A stretch of DNA of 64,000 bases from Arenimonas terrae. GTDB taxonomy: Bacteria; Pseudomonadota; Gammaproteobacteria; Xanthomonadales; Xanthomonadaceae. The notes below the pieces were generated by a model. It made no database searches, was not told the DNA's origin, and saw only the letters and a list, made by a program, of their open reading frames with translations. Below, piece after piece: positions 34,137-42,174 of this stretch. The position numbers and the translations under genes are program-made. Each line of letters starts with the position of its first letter. Position 1 is the stretch's first letter. The DNA lies in contig NZ_SMDR01000001.1 in the NCBI RefSeq assembly GCF_006265115.1, positions 1,178,001 to 1,242,000 of the forward strand, given 5' to 3'.

Positions 34137-34766
34137 ATGACCCCTGCCCCCACGTTCCCGCCCGATGCCGCCACGCTCGACGGCCTGGCCGCGCGACTGC
34201 GCGATGCTGACTGGGCCGTGCTCACGCTGTCTGCCGACGATCCGCTGCTGCGGGCAGCCGGTGCGGAAGCCCGCGAACTCGCCGAGGCCGGCCACCTGCG
34301 CCCCGCCGCCACCGGGCGTTCGGACGATCGCCGCTTCGCGGGACTGCGCGGCGATTCCACGCTGTGGCTGGACGATCCCGCCTGCGGCTCGGCGGCCGCC
34401 GCGCTGCTGGCGGCGCTGGACGGACTGCGCGGCGAACTCAACCGCCGCCTGCTTCTGGGCCTGGACTCGGTCGAAGCGCACTTCGCGCACTACCCGCCCG
34501 GCGCCGGTTATGCGCGCCACCGCGACCGCTTCCGCAGCGACGACGCGCGCGTGCTGTCGCTGGTGGTCTATCTCAATCCCGACTGGCCCGACGATGCCGG
34601 CGGTGCGCTGCGCCTGCACCTGACCGAAGGCCCGCTCGATATCGCGCCGCGCCTGGGCACGATCGCGATCTTCCTCAGCGAATCGGTCGAACACGAAGTG
34701 CTGGCGGCCGACCGCCCGCGTTTCAGCGTCGCCGCCTGGTTCCGGCAGCGGCCGCGGGGCGGCTAG
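34137..34766 (+). CDS. 2-oxoglutarate/Fe(II)-dependent oxygenase, prolyl-hydroxylase type
   Basis: A 209-residue 2OG-Fe(II) dioxygenase related to SM-20/PHD-type prolyl hydroxylases. Iron ligands H128 and D130 (YARHRDRF) and H186 (VEHEVL), with R195 in RPRFS as the 2-oxoglutarate anchor. The start MTPAPTFPPD at 34137 fits the leaderless promoter; upstream in-frame codons lie in the divergent promoter and rhomboid gene. Bacterial members hydroxylate EF-Tu or ribosomal proteins in some species; the target here is unknown. Its last 44 bases overlap the end of the convergent alkyltransferase-like gene. Confidence 0.85.
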   Translation: MTPAPTFPPDAATLDGLAARLRDADWAVLTLSADDPLLRAAGAEARELAEAGHLRPAATGRSDDRRFAGLRGDSTLWLDDPACGSAAAALLAALDGLRGELNRRLLLGLDSVEAHFAHYPPGAGYARHRDRFRSDDARVLSLVVYLNPDWPDDAGGALRLHLTEGPLDIAPRLGTIAIFLSESVEHEVLAADRPRFSVAAWFRQRPRGG

Positions 34767-35136
34767 CCTTCGGCTTGGGCTCCGGCGGCGCCCAGAGCAT
34801 TTCGTCCAGGGTCGCGGCGGCACGCTGGCCGCGCACCTTGCCGGCTTCGATGCGCACGCCTTCGGCGCGCAGCCGCTGCACCTGCTCGTCGTAGCCGGGC
34901 GAGCCCTCGGGAAAGGCGACCCGGCCGTCGGAGCGCAGCACGCGGTGCCAGGGCAGTCCGGGTTCGTCGCCGGTCGAAAGCACGCGCGCCACCAGGCGGG
35001 CCCGGCCCGGCAGGCCGGCGCGGCGGGCGATTTCGCCGTAACCGGCGACCTGGCCACGCGGAACGGCCCGCACCGCCGCCAGGATCAGGCGGCGGCTGCG
35101 CTGGGTTTCGGTCTCGTCCTTGGGGTTTGCCGGCAT
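34723..35136 (-). CDS. alkyltransferase-like protein (ATL)
   Basis: A 137-residue homologue of the DNA-binding domain of O6-alkylguanine-DNA alkyltransferase. The active-site PCHR motif is changed to PWHR (W63 in LPWHRVLRSDG), the hallmark of ATL proteins, which bind O6-alkylguanine and flag it for nucleotide excision repair without transferring the alkyl group. Helix-turn-helix and arginine-finger segments (GQVAGYGEIARRAGLPGRAR) are present. The C-terminus is Pro/Ala/Arg-rich and overlaps the convergent oxygenase gene. Confidence 0.9.
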   Translation of the reverse strand: MPANPKDETETQRSRRLILAAVRAVPRGQVAGYGEIARRAGLPGRARLVARVLSTGDEPGLPWHRVLRSDGRVAFPEGSPGYDEQVQRLRAEGVRIEAGKVRGQRAAATLDEMLWAPPEPKPKASRPAAAAGTRRRR

Positions 35137-35142
35137 GGGGTT

Positions 35143-35148
35143 TAGGAT
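35143..35148 (+). promoter_or_regulatory. minus-10 box of the gene at 35177
   Basis: TAGGAT, predicted leader of about 22 bases. Confidence 0.4.
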
Positions 35149-35176
35149 ACCCCTCCCCAACGGAATCCATCCCGCC

Positions 35177-35584
35177 ATGCAGAACTTCGAACAGATCCGC
35201 GGCCATCTCCAGGGCAAGTACAAGCTCACCACCAGCGAGCCCTACCTGGTCTGCGTGCAGCTGTCGCTGGCCCAGGGCCGGCGGCACCAGAGCATCTTCC
35301 TGTCGGAGCTGGTGGGCGACGATGGCCGCGAGTACCTGCGCGTGAACACCGTGCTGGCGCCCATGACCGGCATCGACGCGCGCCGCATGCTGGCCTTCAA
35401 CTGGCAGAGCCGCGTCGGCTACCTCGCCATCGGCGAGCTCGATTCGGTGCCCTACCTGCAGCTGTGCGAGAACCGCCCCTACGACACCCTGACGGCCTCC
35501 GAGCTCGACCGCCTGGTGCTGGAGATCGGCGGCCTGGGCGACCAGATGGAGCGCATGCTCTCGGCCGGTGGGGACTTGCTGTAG
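35177..35584 (+). CDS. uncharacterised 135-residue protein
   Basis: A soluble, acidic protein of 135 residues (MQNFEQIRGHLQGKYKLTTS start) with no signal peptide or membrane segment. Alternating beta strands (YLVCVQLSLAQGRRHQSIFLSEL) and a C-terminal helix give a pattern like the CesT/YbjN chaperone-type fold, but no family was recognised with confidence. The start is the first ATG after the TAGGAT promoter; an upstream frame extension overlaps the ATL gene. Its stop codon touches the 112-bp tandem repeat. Confidence 0.65.
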   Translation: MQNFEQIRGHLQGKYKLTTSEPYLVCVQLSLAQGRRHQSIFLSELVGDDGREYLRVNTVLAPMTGIDARRMLAFNWQSRVGYLAIGELDSVPYLQLCENRPYDTLTASELDRLVLEIGGLGDQMERMLSAGGDLL

Positions 35585-36030
35585 TTCCCGGGCATTCGCC
35601 CTGGAACTCCCACGATCCGCTGCGCGTTTCGCGGGCCCCGACTCATCACTTCCGATCCCCGCGCCTTCGGCGCGCCCCCTTACCAAGGGGAAGTAGTTCC
35701 CGGGCATTCGCCCTGGAACTCCCACGATCCGCTGCGCGGATCGCGGGCCCCGACTCAGCACTTCCGATCCCCGCGCCTTCGGCGCGCCCCCTTACCAAGG
35801 GGGAGTAGTTCCCGGGCATTCGCCCTGGAACTCCCACGATCCGCTGCGCGTTTCGCGGGCCCCGACTCATCACTTCCGATCCCCGCGCCTTCGGCGCGCC
35901 CCCTTACCAAGGGGAAGTAGTTCCCGGGCATTCGCCCTGGAACTCCCACGATCCGCTGCGCGGATCGCGGGCCCCGACTCATCACTTCCGATCCCCGCGC
36001 CTTCGGCGCGCCCCCTTACCAAGGGGGCTT
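35583..36030. repeat. four tandem copies of a 112-bp unit (two 224-bp dimers)
   Basis: Units begin at 35583, 35695, 35807 and 35919. Units 1 and 3 share GCGCGTTTCGCGGG, while units 2 and 4 share GCGCGGATCGCGGG, so the array is a duplicated dimer. Each unit has an AGTTCC/GGAACT hairpin enclosing GGGC/GCCC, and the palindrome CGCGCCTTCGGCGCG; units 2 and 4 also have GATCCGC-TGC-GCGGATC. There is no coding signal beyond open frames caused by the periodicity. It fills the gap between the gene at 35177 and pit. The remaining bases to 36063 hold nothing notable. Confidence 0.95.
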
Positions 36031-36063
36031 TCGGTTGCCGGCAGCAAGCTTGCGGCGGGTGGC

Positions 36064-37188
36064 CTAGCTCCAGCCGAGGGCGATGAGGCCCTTGAGCATC
36101 AGCCAGGCGATGCCGCCGGCAGCCGGGATGGTGAGGATCCAGGCCCAGACGATCTTCTGGATCACCGTCCACTGAAGGGCGCGGGGGTTCTTGGCCACGC
36201 CCACGCCCATGATCGCGGTCGAGATGCTGTGCGTGGTCGACACCGGCATGCCGAAGTGCGCGGCCAGGGTGAGGATGGTGGCCGAGCTGGTTTCCGCCGC
36301 GAAGCCGTGGATGGGATGCAGCTTCACCATCTTGTGGCCGAGCGTCTTGATGATGCGCCAGCCGCCGGCGGCGGTGCCCGCGGCCATGACGATGGCGCAG
36401 GTGATCACGATCCACGTCTCGATGCCGTCGCCGTCGCCGGGGTGCATGAAGGCCAGCCAGCCCGGCAGGTTGTCGAGCGTGCCGGCCGCCTCGGCGCCGA
36501 TCAGGGCCAGGGCGATGATGCCCATGGTCTTCTGCGCGTCGTTGGTGCCGTGCGCGAAGCCCATGTAGGCGGCCGAGACGATCTGGGCCTTGCCGAACAG
36601 CGCGTTCACCCAGCGCGGGCGCGAGATCCGCGCGATCCAGCCGCCGGCGCCGTTCATCGCGCTGATGATGGCCATCAGCGAACCCATCAGCACCAGGCCG
36701 AGCGTGAAGCCGGCCAGCGGCGAGCTGATCATCGGCACCACGACCTTCCAGAAGATGCCCTGGTTCTTGGTCCAGTGTTCGGCCTCGCGGGCCCAGATCA
36801 ACGCGTCGAAGCTGTTGTCGGCGGCGGCCAGCGCGGCGCCGCACAGGCCGCCGATCAGGGCGTGGCTGGACGAGGACGGCAGGCCGAACCACCAGGTGAT
36901 CAGGTTCCAGATGATGCCGCCCGACAGCGCGCAGATGATCAGCTGCGAGGTGACCGTGACCACCTGGTCGTCGATCAGGCCCGAGGAGATGGTCTTGGCG
37001 ACCGCGGTGCCGGCCAGGGCGCCGATCAGGTTCATGCCGGCAGCCAGCATCACCGCCTGGGTGGGCGTGAGCACCTTGGTCGCGACCACGGTGGCGATCG
37101 AGTTCGCCGTGTCGTGGAAACCGTTGATGTACTCGAACACCAGCGCCGTCAGCACGACGACGAGCACGAGGGTCAGGGCGAGGGTCAT
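36064..37188 (-). CDS. pit: low-affinity inorganic phosphate transporter, PiT family
   Basis: A 374-residue, roughly ten-helix permease. It has the duplicated PiT signatures: GFHDTANSIATVVATKVL near the N-terminus with FGLPSSSSHALIGG, and AHGTNDAQKTMGI with GMPVSTTHSIS in the second half. It moves phosphate (as metal-phosphate) with protons across the inner membrane. It is preceded four bases upstream by the DUF47 gene, the usual PiT accessory partner, so the two form an operon. Confidence 0.94.
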   Translation of the reverse strand: MTLALTLVLVVVLTALVFEYINGFHDTANSIATVVATKVLTPTQAVMLAAGMNLIGALAGTAVAKTISSGLIDDQVVTVTSQLIICALSGGIIWNLITWWFGLPSSSSHALIGGLCGAALAAADNSFDALIWAREAEHWTKNQGIFWKVVVPMISSPLAGFTLGLVLMGSLMAIISAMNGAGGWIARISRPRWVNALFGKAQIVSAAYMGFAHGTNDAQKTMGIIALALIGAEAAGTLDNLPGWLAFMHPGDGDGIETWIVITCAIVMAAGTAAGGWRIIKTLGHKMVKLHPIHGFAAETSSATILTLAAHFGMPVSTTHSISTAIMGVGVAKNPRALQWTVIQKIVWAWILTIPAAGGIAWLMLKGLIALGWS

Positions 37189-37192
37189 GGCG

Positions 37193-37822
37193 TCAGGCGT
37201 TCTTCAGCACCACGCCATAGATCACGTTGCCGGCGTCGCGGCAGCGGTCGATGGCCTTCTCCAGGATCTCGAACAGGTCCTTGAGGATCAGGTAGCGCAT
37301 CGGATCCTTCTCGTTGGTGTAGGTGTCGCGGTAGAGCTCGAGGATCAGGCGGTCGGCCTCGGCCTCGATCGCCTGCAGCTTGTCGTTCAGGCCCTTGGTG
37401 GTTTCCAGGTTCATGCCCTTGCGCAGCAGGCCGACCATCTCCTCCAGCACGGCGCAGGCGCGCTCGAGCATCGCGGCACGGGCGATGAAGTCGACGTCGC
37501 CGATCCGCTCGCTGGCCAGGGTGTAGCGCTCGGCGAACTTCTCGACCACCTTCGGGATCTTGTACAGCGCGTTCGACAGCGCCTCGATGTCCTCGCGCTC
37601 GAGCGCGGTGACGAAGGTGTTCACCAGCTCCTGGCTGATCTGGGCGGCCAGACCCTTCTCGCGCTGGCGGGCCAGCTTGAACTTCTCCAGCGAACGCTGG
37701 GCCGGCGGCGTGGCGAGCAGCTCGCCCAGGGCGCGGGCGCTCTCGCGGGCGGCGGCGGCGCTGGCCTCGAGCAGGCCGTAGAACTTGTCGCCCTTGCCGA
37801 AGATGGTCTGGAGGGAAAACAT
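37193..37822 (-). CDS. DUF47 family PhoU-like protein, Pit accessory
   Basis: A 209-residue helical PhoU-fold protein of the DUF47 family (MFSLQTIFGKGDKFYGLLEASAAAARE). Members sit next to pit genes and modulate phosphate or polyphosphate handling; acidic ExxxD clusters suggest metal binding. Predicted promoter TAACAT at 37877-37872 gives a leader of about 43 bases. First gene of the DUF47-pit operon. Confidence 0.88.
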   Translation of the reverse strand: MFSLQTIFGKGDKFYGLLEASAAAARESARALGELLATPPAQRSLEKFKLARQREKGLAAQISQELVNTFVTALEREDIEALSNALYKIPKVVEKFAERYTLASERIGDVDFIARAAMLERACAVLEEMVGLLRKGMNLETTKGLNDKLQAIEAEADRLILELYRDTYTNEKDPMRYLILKDLFEILEKAIDRCRDAGNVIYGVVLKNA

Positions 37823-37871
37823 GCGGGACCCCGTGTCTGGCCGGGAACCGCCCGGCCCAAATGTGGCGGCA

Positions 37872-37877
37872 ATGTTA
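37872..37877 (-). promoter_or_regulatory. minus-10 box of the DUF47-pit operon
   Basis: TAACAT on the minus strand, preceded by TG (TGTAACAT). No Pho-box-like direct repeats were seen near it. Confidence 0.45.
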
Positions 37878-38019
37878 CAACGTCCACCCGGCGACCGGCT
37901 CCCCCGGAGCGCCCGGCGGCCCGCGCATGCGCCCCGGAAACGGCTCGGAACCGCGCAAAAATCCCGCCGGGGCGCGCTGCCGGGTGTTGGCCCCGGCCGG
38001 CCGCCCGGCCGGCCTGTGG

Positions 38020-38025
38020 CATAGT
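38020..38025 (+). promoter_or_regulatory. possible minus-10 of the CNNM/CBS gene
   Basis: CATAGT followed by GCCGGC, about 55 bases before the ATG at 38080, similar in context to other boxes in the window. Confidence 0.35.
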
Positions 38026-38079
38026 GCCGGCTCGCCCCACCCCCGATTCGGAAGACTTTGCCGGCCCGCCCGGCGGCCC

Positions 38080-39399
38080 ATGACCCTAGAACTCGCCCTG
38101 GTCCTGCTGTTGATTCTCTGCAACGGCTTCTTCGCCCTGTCGGAGATGTCCGTGGTCACCTCGCGCAAGCCCAAGCTGCGGCAGATGGCCCAGGAAAGCC
38201 GCCGCGCCAAGACCGCGCTGGAGCTGGCCGAGCACCCCGAGCGTTTCCTCTCGACCGTGCAGGTCGGCATCACCTCGATCGGCATCCTCACCGGCGTGTT
38301 CGGCGGCGAAAGCCTGGGCAACCGGGTGGCCGAGCTGATCGCGCCGCTGGGCCTGGACGACAAGTGGACCCAGGGCATCGGCACCGGCGTCGCGGTCACC
38401 CTGATCACCTACTTCAGCATCATCATCGGCGAGCTGGTGCCCAAGCGCATCGCCCTGCTGGCGCCCGAGCGGATCGCCAGCGTGGTGGCGATGCCGATGA
38501 ACGCCATCTCGTGGATAACCACGCCCTTCGTCTACCTTCTTTCGCTGAGCACCCGCACCCTGATGCGCCTGCTCGGCCTCAACCGCGGCAACGACAACCA
38601 GGTGACGGAAGAGGAGATCCGCCTGCTGGTGGCCGAGAGCCACGAGCAGGGTGTGATCGACGCCGACGAACGCAACATGATCAACCGCGTGCTGCGCCTG
38701 GGCGACCGCAGCAGCGCCGGGCTGATGACGCCGCGCACGCGCATCGTCTGGCTCGACGCCGCCGCCGGCGTCGAGGAGAACCTGGCGACCATGCGCGAGA
38801 CGCCCTATGCGCGCTATCCGGTCTACCGCGGCAGCGACGCCGAGGTGCTGGGCGTGCTCGAGGTCAAGTCGCTCACCGGCCTGATCTGCAGCGCCGGCAC
38901 CACGCGGCCCGACCTGTTCCGGGAACTGCGCCCGGCCCTGTTCGTGTCCGAATCCACGCATGCGCTGAAACTCCTGGAGATCTTCCGCGAGGAACAGCAG
39001 ACCCTGGCGCTGGTGGTCGACGAATACGGCGACATCCAGGGCATGGTCTCGGCCAACGACCTGCTCGACGCCGTGCTCGGCCGCGTCCAGGCCAGCGAGG
39101 CCAGCGAGACCGAGGCCCTGGTGGTGACCCGCGCCGACGGTTCCTTCCTGGTCGATGGCCGCCTGTCGAGCGAGGAGCTGCGCGAGCTGCTCTCGCTCAA
39201 CACCCTGCCCGGCGAAGAGGAACACGACTTCCACACCGCCGCCGGCCTGGTGATCGCGCGCTTCGGCCGCATCCCGCACGCGGGCGAGCACTTCGACTGG
39301 CAGGGCTGGCGGCTCGAGGTCGTGGACCTCGACGGTGCCCGCATCGACAAGCTGCTGATCGCCCGCCTGCCCGACCCGCTGGCCGACGACGGGGTTTAG
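38080..39399 (+). CDS. CNNM/CBS/CorC_HlyC-domain membrane protein
   Basis: A 439-residue protein of the hemolysin/CNNM family: DUF21 membrane domain with four helices (about 1-180, ALVLLLILCNGFFALSEMS and GELVPKRIAL), a pair of CBS domains (about 210-330, MTPRTRIVWLD and ALVVDEYGDIQGMVSANDL), and a C-terminal transporter-associated CorC_HlyC domain. Relatives export magnesium or cobalt and confer magnesium tolerance; the hemolysin label is historical. The start MTLELALVL at 38080 fits the membrane domain. Confidence 0.9.
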   Translation: MTLELALVLLLILCNGFFALSEMSVVTSRKPKLRQMAQESRRAKTALELAEHPERFLSTVQVGITSIGILTGVFGGESLGNRVAELIAPLGLDDKWTQGIGTGVAVTLITYFSIIIGELVPKRIALLAPERIASVVAMPMNAISWITTPFVYLLSLSTRTLMRLLGLNRGNDNQVTEEEIRLLVAESHEQGVIDADERNMINRVLRLGDRSSAGLMTPRTRIVWLDAAAGVEENLATMRETPYARYPVYRGSDAEVLGVLEVKSLTGLICSAGTTRPDLFRELRPALFVSESTHALKLLEIFREEQQTLALVVDEYGDIQGMVSANDLLDAVLGRVQASEASETEALVVTRADGSFLVDGRLSSEELRELLSLNTLPGEEEHDFHTAAGLVIARFGRIPHAGEHFDWQGWRLEVVDLDGARIDKLLIARLPDPLADDGV

Positions 39400-39435
39400 G
39401 GCGGATAAAGGCATCGCCTTCCAGACTGCCCGCCC

Positions 39436-40038
39436 ATGAGCCCAGAGATCAGCACACGCGCCCTGCTCGACACCCTGGCCGAGGGTGCGGGCGGCGAGGC
39501 GCTGACGCTGGGTGGTCTGCTCGACCAGTTCCGCGAGCGCGCCTACGGTGTCTTCCTTCTGGTGTCGGTGCTGCCGGCTTTCGTGCCGCTGCCGATCGGC
39601 GCCGGTGCGATCAGCGGTCCGCTGGTGAGCCTGATCGGCCTGCAGCTGCTGGCGCAGATGGACCACCCCTGGGTGCCGAAATTCATCGCCCGGCGCGAGC
39701 TCTCGCGCGACGGCGTCACCAAGTTCCGCAACCGCACCCAGCGCCTGCTGGGCTGGATCGAGAAGGTCAGCCGCCCGCGCACCGAAACCCTGATCGACCA
39801 CCCGGTTGCGCGCACCTTCACCGGCGGACTGCTGGTGGTGCTGGGGGCCCTGCTGGCGCTGCCGCTGCCGGCGACCAACTACCCCTTCGGCCTGATCCTG
39901 CTGGCCTATGCGATCGCGCTGATCGAACGCGATGGCCGCCTGATGGCGATCGCCTGGGTGCTGGGCGTGGCCGAGATCGCGACCATGGCGCTGTTCTCCG
40001 GCCAGATCGCCGCCTGGGTGGCGAAACTCTTCAGCTGA
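39436..40038 (+). CDS. ExoD-family membrane protein
   Basis: A 200-residue membrane protein of the exopolysaccharide synthesis ExoD family: GGLLDQFRERAYGVFLLVSVLPAFVP, GPLVSLIGLQLLAQMDHPWVPKF and the C-terminal hydrophobic segments. ExoD mutants of Sinorhizobium are alkali sensitive and defective in nodule invasion; the molecular activity is unknown. Convergent with the GGDEF/EAL gene; a CTGACCG / CGGTCAG hairpin (40035-40051) spans both stop codons. Confidence 0.88.
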   Translation: MSPEISTRALLDTLAEGAGGEALTLGGLLDQFRERAYGVFLLVSVLPAFVPLPIGAGAISGPLVSLIGLQLLAQMDHPWVPKFIARRELSRDGVTKFRNRTQRLLGWIEKVSRPRTETLIDHPVARTFTGGLLVVLGALLALPLPATNYPFGLILLAYAIALIERDGRLMAIAWVLGVAEIATMALFSGQIAAWVAKLFS

Positions 40039-40047
40039 CCGCCCCGG

Positions 40048-42174
40048 TCAGTTGATCTCGCGGAAGCTGCGCTGGATGTCGGCAGCGACCATCGGCCGGC
40101 CCAGCCAGAAGCCCTGGCCCTGGTCGCAGCCGCGTTCGCGCAGCACCGCGTACTGGCCCTCGGCCTCGATGCCCTCGGCGACCACGGTGATGCCCAGCGA
40201 ATGCGCCATCGCGATGATGGCCGAGGTGAGCGCCAGGTCGTCGGGATCGCGCAGCACGTCGGCGACGAAGCTGCGGTCGATCTTGACGCCGTCCACCGGC
40301 ACACGGCGCAGGTGGCTCAGGCCCGAGAAGCCGGTGCCGAAATCGTCCAGCCACACCTTCACGCCGGTCGCGCGCAGGCGCGACAGCAGGGCGCTGGCCT
40401 GGACCTCGTCGCCGAGCACGGCGGTTTCGGTCAGCTCCAGATGCAGCTGCTGCGGCAGCACGCCGGTGGCGGCGAGCGCGCTGGCCACGACGTCCGGCAG
40501 GTCGCCGGTACGCAGCTGGCGAGGCGAGATGTTCACCGACACGAAGGGGCGTTCGCCGCCCGGCGGCGTCCAGCTCGCGGCGTCCTTGCAGGCCTGCACC
40601 AGCACGTGCCGGCCCAGCGATTCGATCAGGCCGCTCTGCTCGGCCACTTCGATGAAGACCGACGGCGGCACCACGCCCAGGCGCGGGTGGTTCCAGCGGC
40701 ACAGCGCCTCGGCGCCCATCAGGCGGCCGTCGGCCAGGCGGTAGATCGGCTGGTAGTGCAGGCTCAGTTCGCCGCGGTCCCAGGCGCCGCGCAGCTCTTC
40801 CTCCAGCTGCACGCGGCGTTCGACCGCCTGGTCCATGGCCTTGGAATAGAAGCGGTAGCAGCCCTTGCCGGCGACCTTGGCCTGGTACATCGCGATGTCG
40901 GCGTTCTTGAGCAGCTGGCCGGCGCTGGCGGCGTCGAATGGGAACAGGGTGATGCCGACCGACGCGCCCAGGAACACCTGGCGCCCGCGCAGCACCAGCG
41001 GCCGCTGGATCTCCTCGATCAGCGATTCGGCCAGGCGGCCGGAGCTGGTGCGGATGTCCTCGGCCATGAACAGCACGATGAACTCGTCGCCGCCGAAACG
41101 TGCGATCTCGGTGCCCAGGCCGCCCAGGCGTTCGACCGCCATGCGGATGCGCATCGACAGCTGGCCCAGCACCTCGTCGCCGGCCTCGTGGCCGAGCGTG
41201 TCGTTGACGCGCTTGAAGTCGTCGAGGTCGACGAACAGCAGGGCCAGCTCGCCGCTGCTGGCCTGCAGGGTCATCAGGCGCTCGTCCAGGGCCTCGCGGA
41301 AGGCCAGGCGGTTGGACAGGCCGGTGAGCGAATCGGTGTAGGCCATGCGGCGGATGTCGCGGTCGTGGCGCGCCACCGACTCGCTCATGCGCGAGAACGC
41401 ACGCACCAGTTCGCCGATCTCGTCCTGGCGGTCCGAATGCAGCTTCACGTCGGCGTAGCGGCCCTGCTCGATGCGCGCGGCCGCCACCGCCAGGCCGGCG
41501 ATCGGCTGGACGATGCGCCGCTGCAGCAGCACCATCGCCGCGACCGCGATGCCGATCAGCGCGACCAGCAGCGCCATCAGCCAGGCCAGGTGCTCGTTGC
41601 TGGCGGCCTGCAGGCGGTCGCCGAGCGGGCCGAGCATCTCTATCTCGCGGCGGTTGGCGTTGTCGCGCGACAGGCCGACGCGCACGCCGCCGATGCGCTC
41701 CTCGCCGATGCGGATCGGGCTGGCGACGTCGAGCAGCTTGTCGCTCCACTGCCCGTGCACGCCCTGGGCGTTGAGCGCCTCGTAGGCCATCGGATCGGAC
41801 ATGGGCTGGCCGAAGGCCGGGATGTCGCCGGAGCCGTCGTGCACGACCTGGCCGTTGGCGTCGTGGATGACGACGTACACCACGTCGGGCTGGCGCAGCG
41901 TGGCCCGCGCGAGTTCGCCCAGCTTGGCCAGGTCGAGGTAGTACAGCGGATTGGTGGCGGCGTCGGCCAGCTGGCTCGACAGGGTCTGGCCGCGGCTGAG
42001 CAGGCCCTCGCGCGCGAGCTCGCGCATGGCGCTGGCGCTGAGTTCGCGCACGTCGGCGTTGCTGCGCTTTTCGTGCCACCACAGGGCCGCGAACAGTGCG
42101 ATCACCACCACCAGCACCGCCGCCACCAGCAGCAGCAGCTCTCCGCGCAGACCCAGCCGGAACGGCAGCCTCAC
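40048..42174 (-). CDS. membrane GGDEF-EAL cyclic-di-GMP enzyme with HAMP
   Basis: A 708-residue sensor. Membrane helices at about 12-34 and 198-218 flank a periplasmic sensor domain; then HAMP (about 219-270), GGDEF domain with intact GGDEF at 361-365 and no RxxD inhibitory site upstream, and an EAL domain with E489-A-L plus ELTE, DDFGTGFSG, KIDRSF and EGIE motifs. Both diguanylate cyclase and phosphodiesterase sites look functional. Its ATG overlaps the stop of the PhnD-like gene (ATGA), so the periplasmic binding protein is probably its sensory partner. Confidence 0.92.
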   Translation of the reverse strand: MRLPFRLGLRGELLLLVAAVLVVVIALFAALWWHEKRSNADVRELSASAMRELAREGLLSRGQTLSSQLADAATNPLYYLDLAKLGELARATLRQPDVVYVVIHDANGQVVHDGSGDIPAFGQPMSDPMAYEALNAQGVHGQWSDKLLDVASPIRIGEERIGGVRVGLSRDNANRREIEMLGPLGDRLQAASNEHLAWLMALLVALIGIAVAAMVLLQRRIVQPIAGLAVAAARIEQGRYADVKLHSDRQDEIGELVRAFSRMSESVARHDRDIRRMAYTDSLTGLSNRLAFREALDERLMTLQASSGELALLFVDLDDFKRVNDTLGHEAGDEVLGQLSMRIRMAVERLGGLGTEIARFGGDEFIVLFMAEDIRTSSGRLAESLIEEIQRPLVLRGRQVFLGASVGITLFPFDAASAGQLLKNADIAMYQAKVAGKGCYRFYSKAMDQAVERRVQLEEELRGAWDRGELSLHYQPIYRLADGRLMGAEALCRWNHPRLGVVPPSVFIEVAEQSGLIESLGRHVLVQACKDAASWTPPGGERPFVSVNISPRQLRTGDLPDVVASALAATGVLPQQLHLELTETAVLGDEVQASALLSRLRATGVKVWLDDFGTGFSGLSHLRRVPVDGVKIDRSFVADVLRDPDDLALTSAIIAMAHSLGITVVAEGIEAEGQYAVLRERGCDQGQGFWLGRPMVAADIQRSFREIN

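Noticed and set aside
35583-36030. Possible CRISPR array
   Set aside because: Units are 112 bp and contiguous with no unique spacers, and no cas gene is near.
35583-36892. Open frames reading through the 112-bp repeats into the pit region
   Set aside because: They repeat the same peptide with the DNA period and continue antisense or out of frame through pit.
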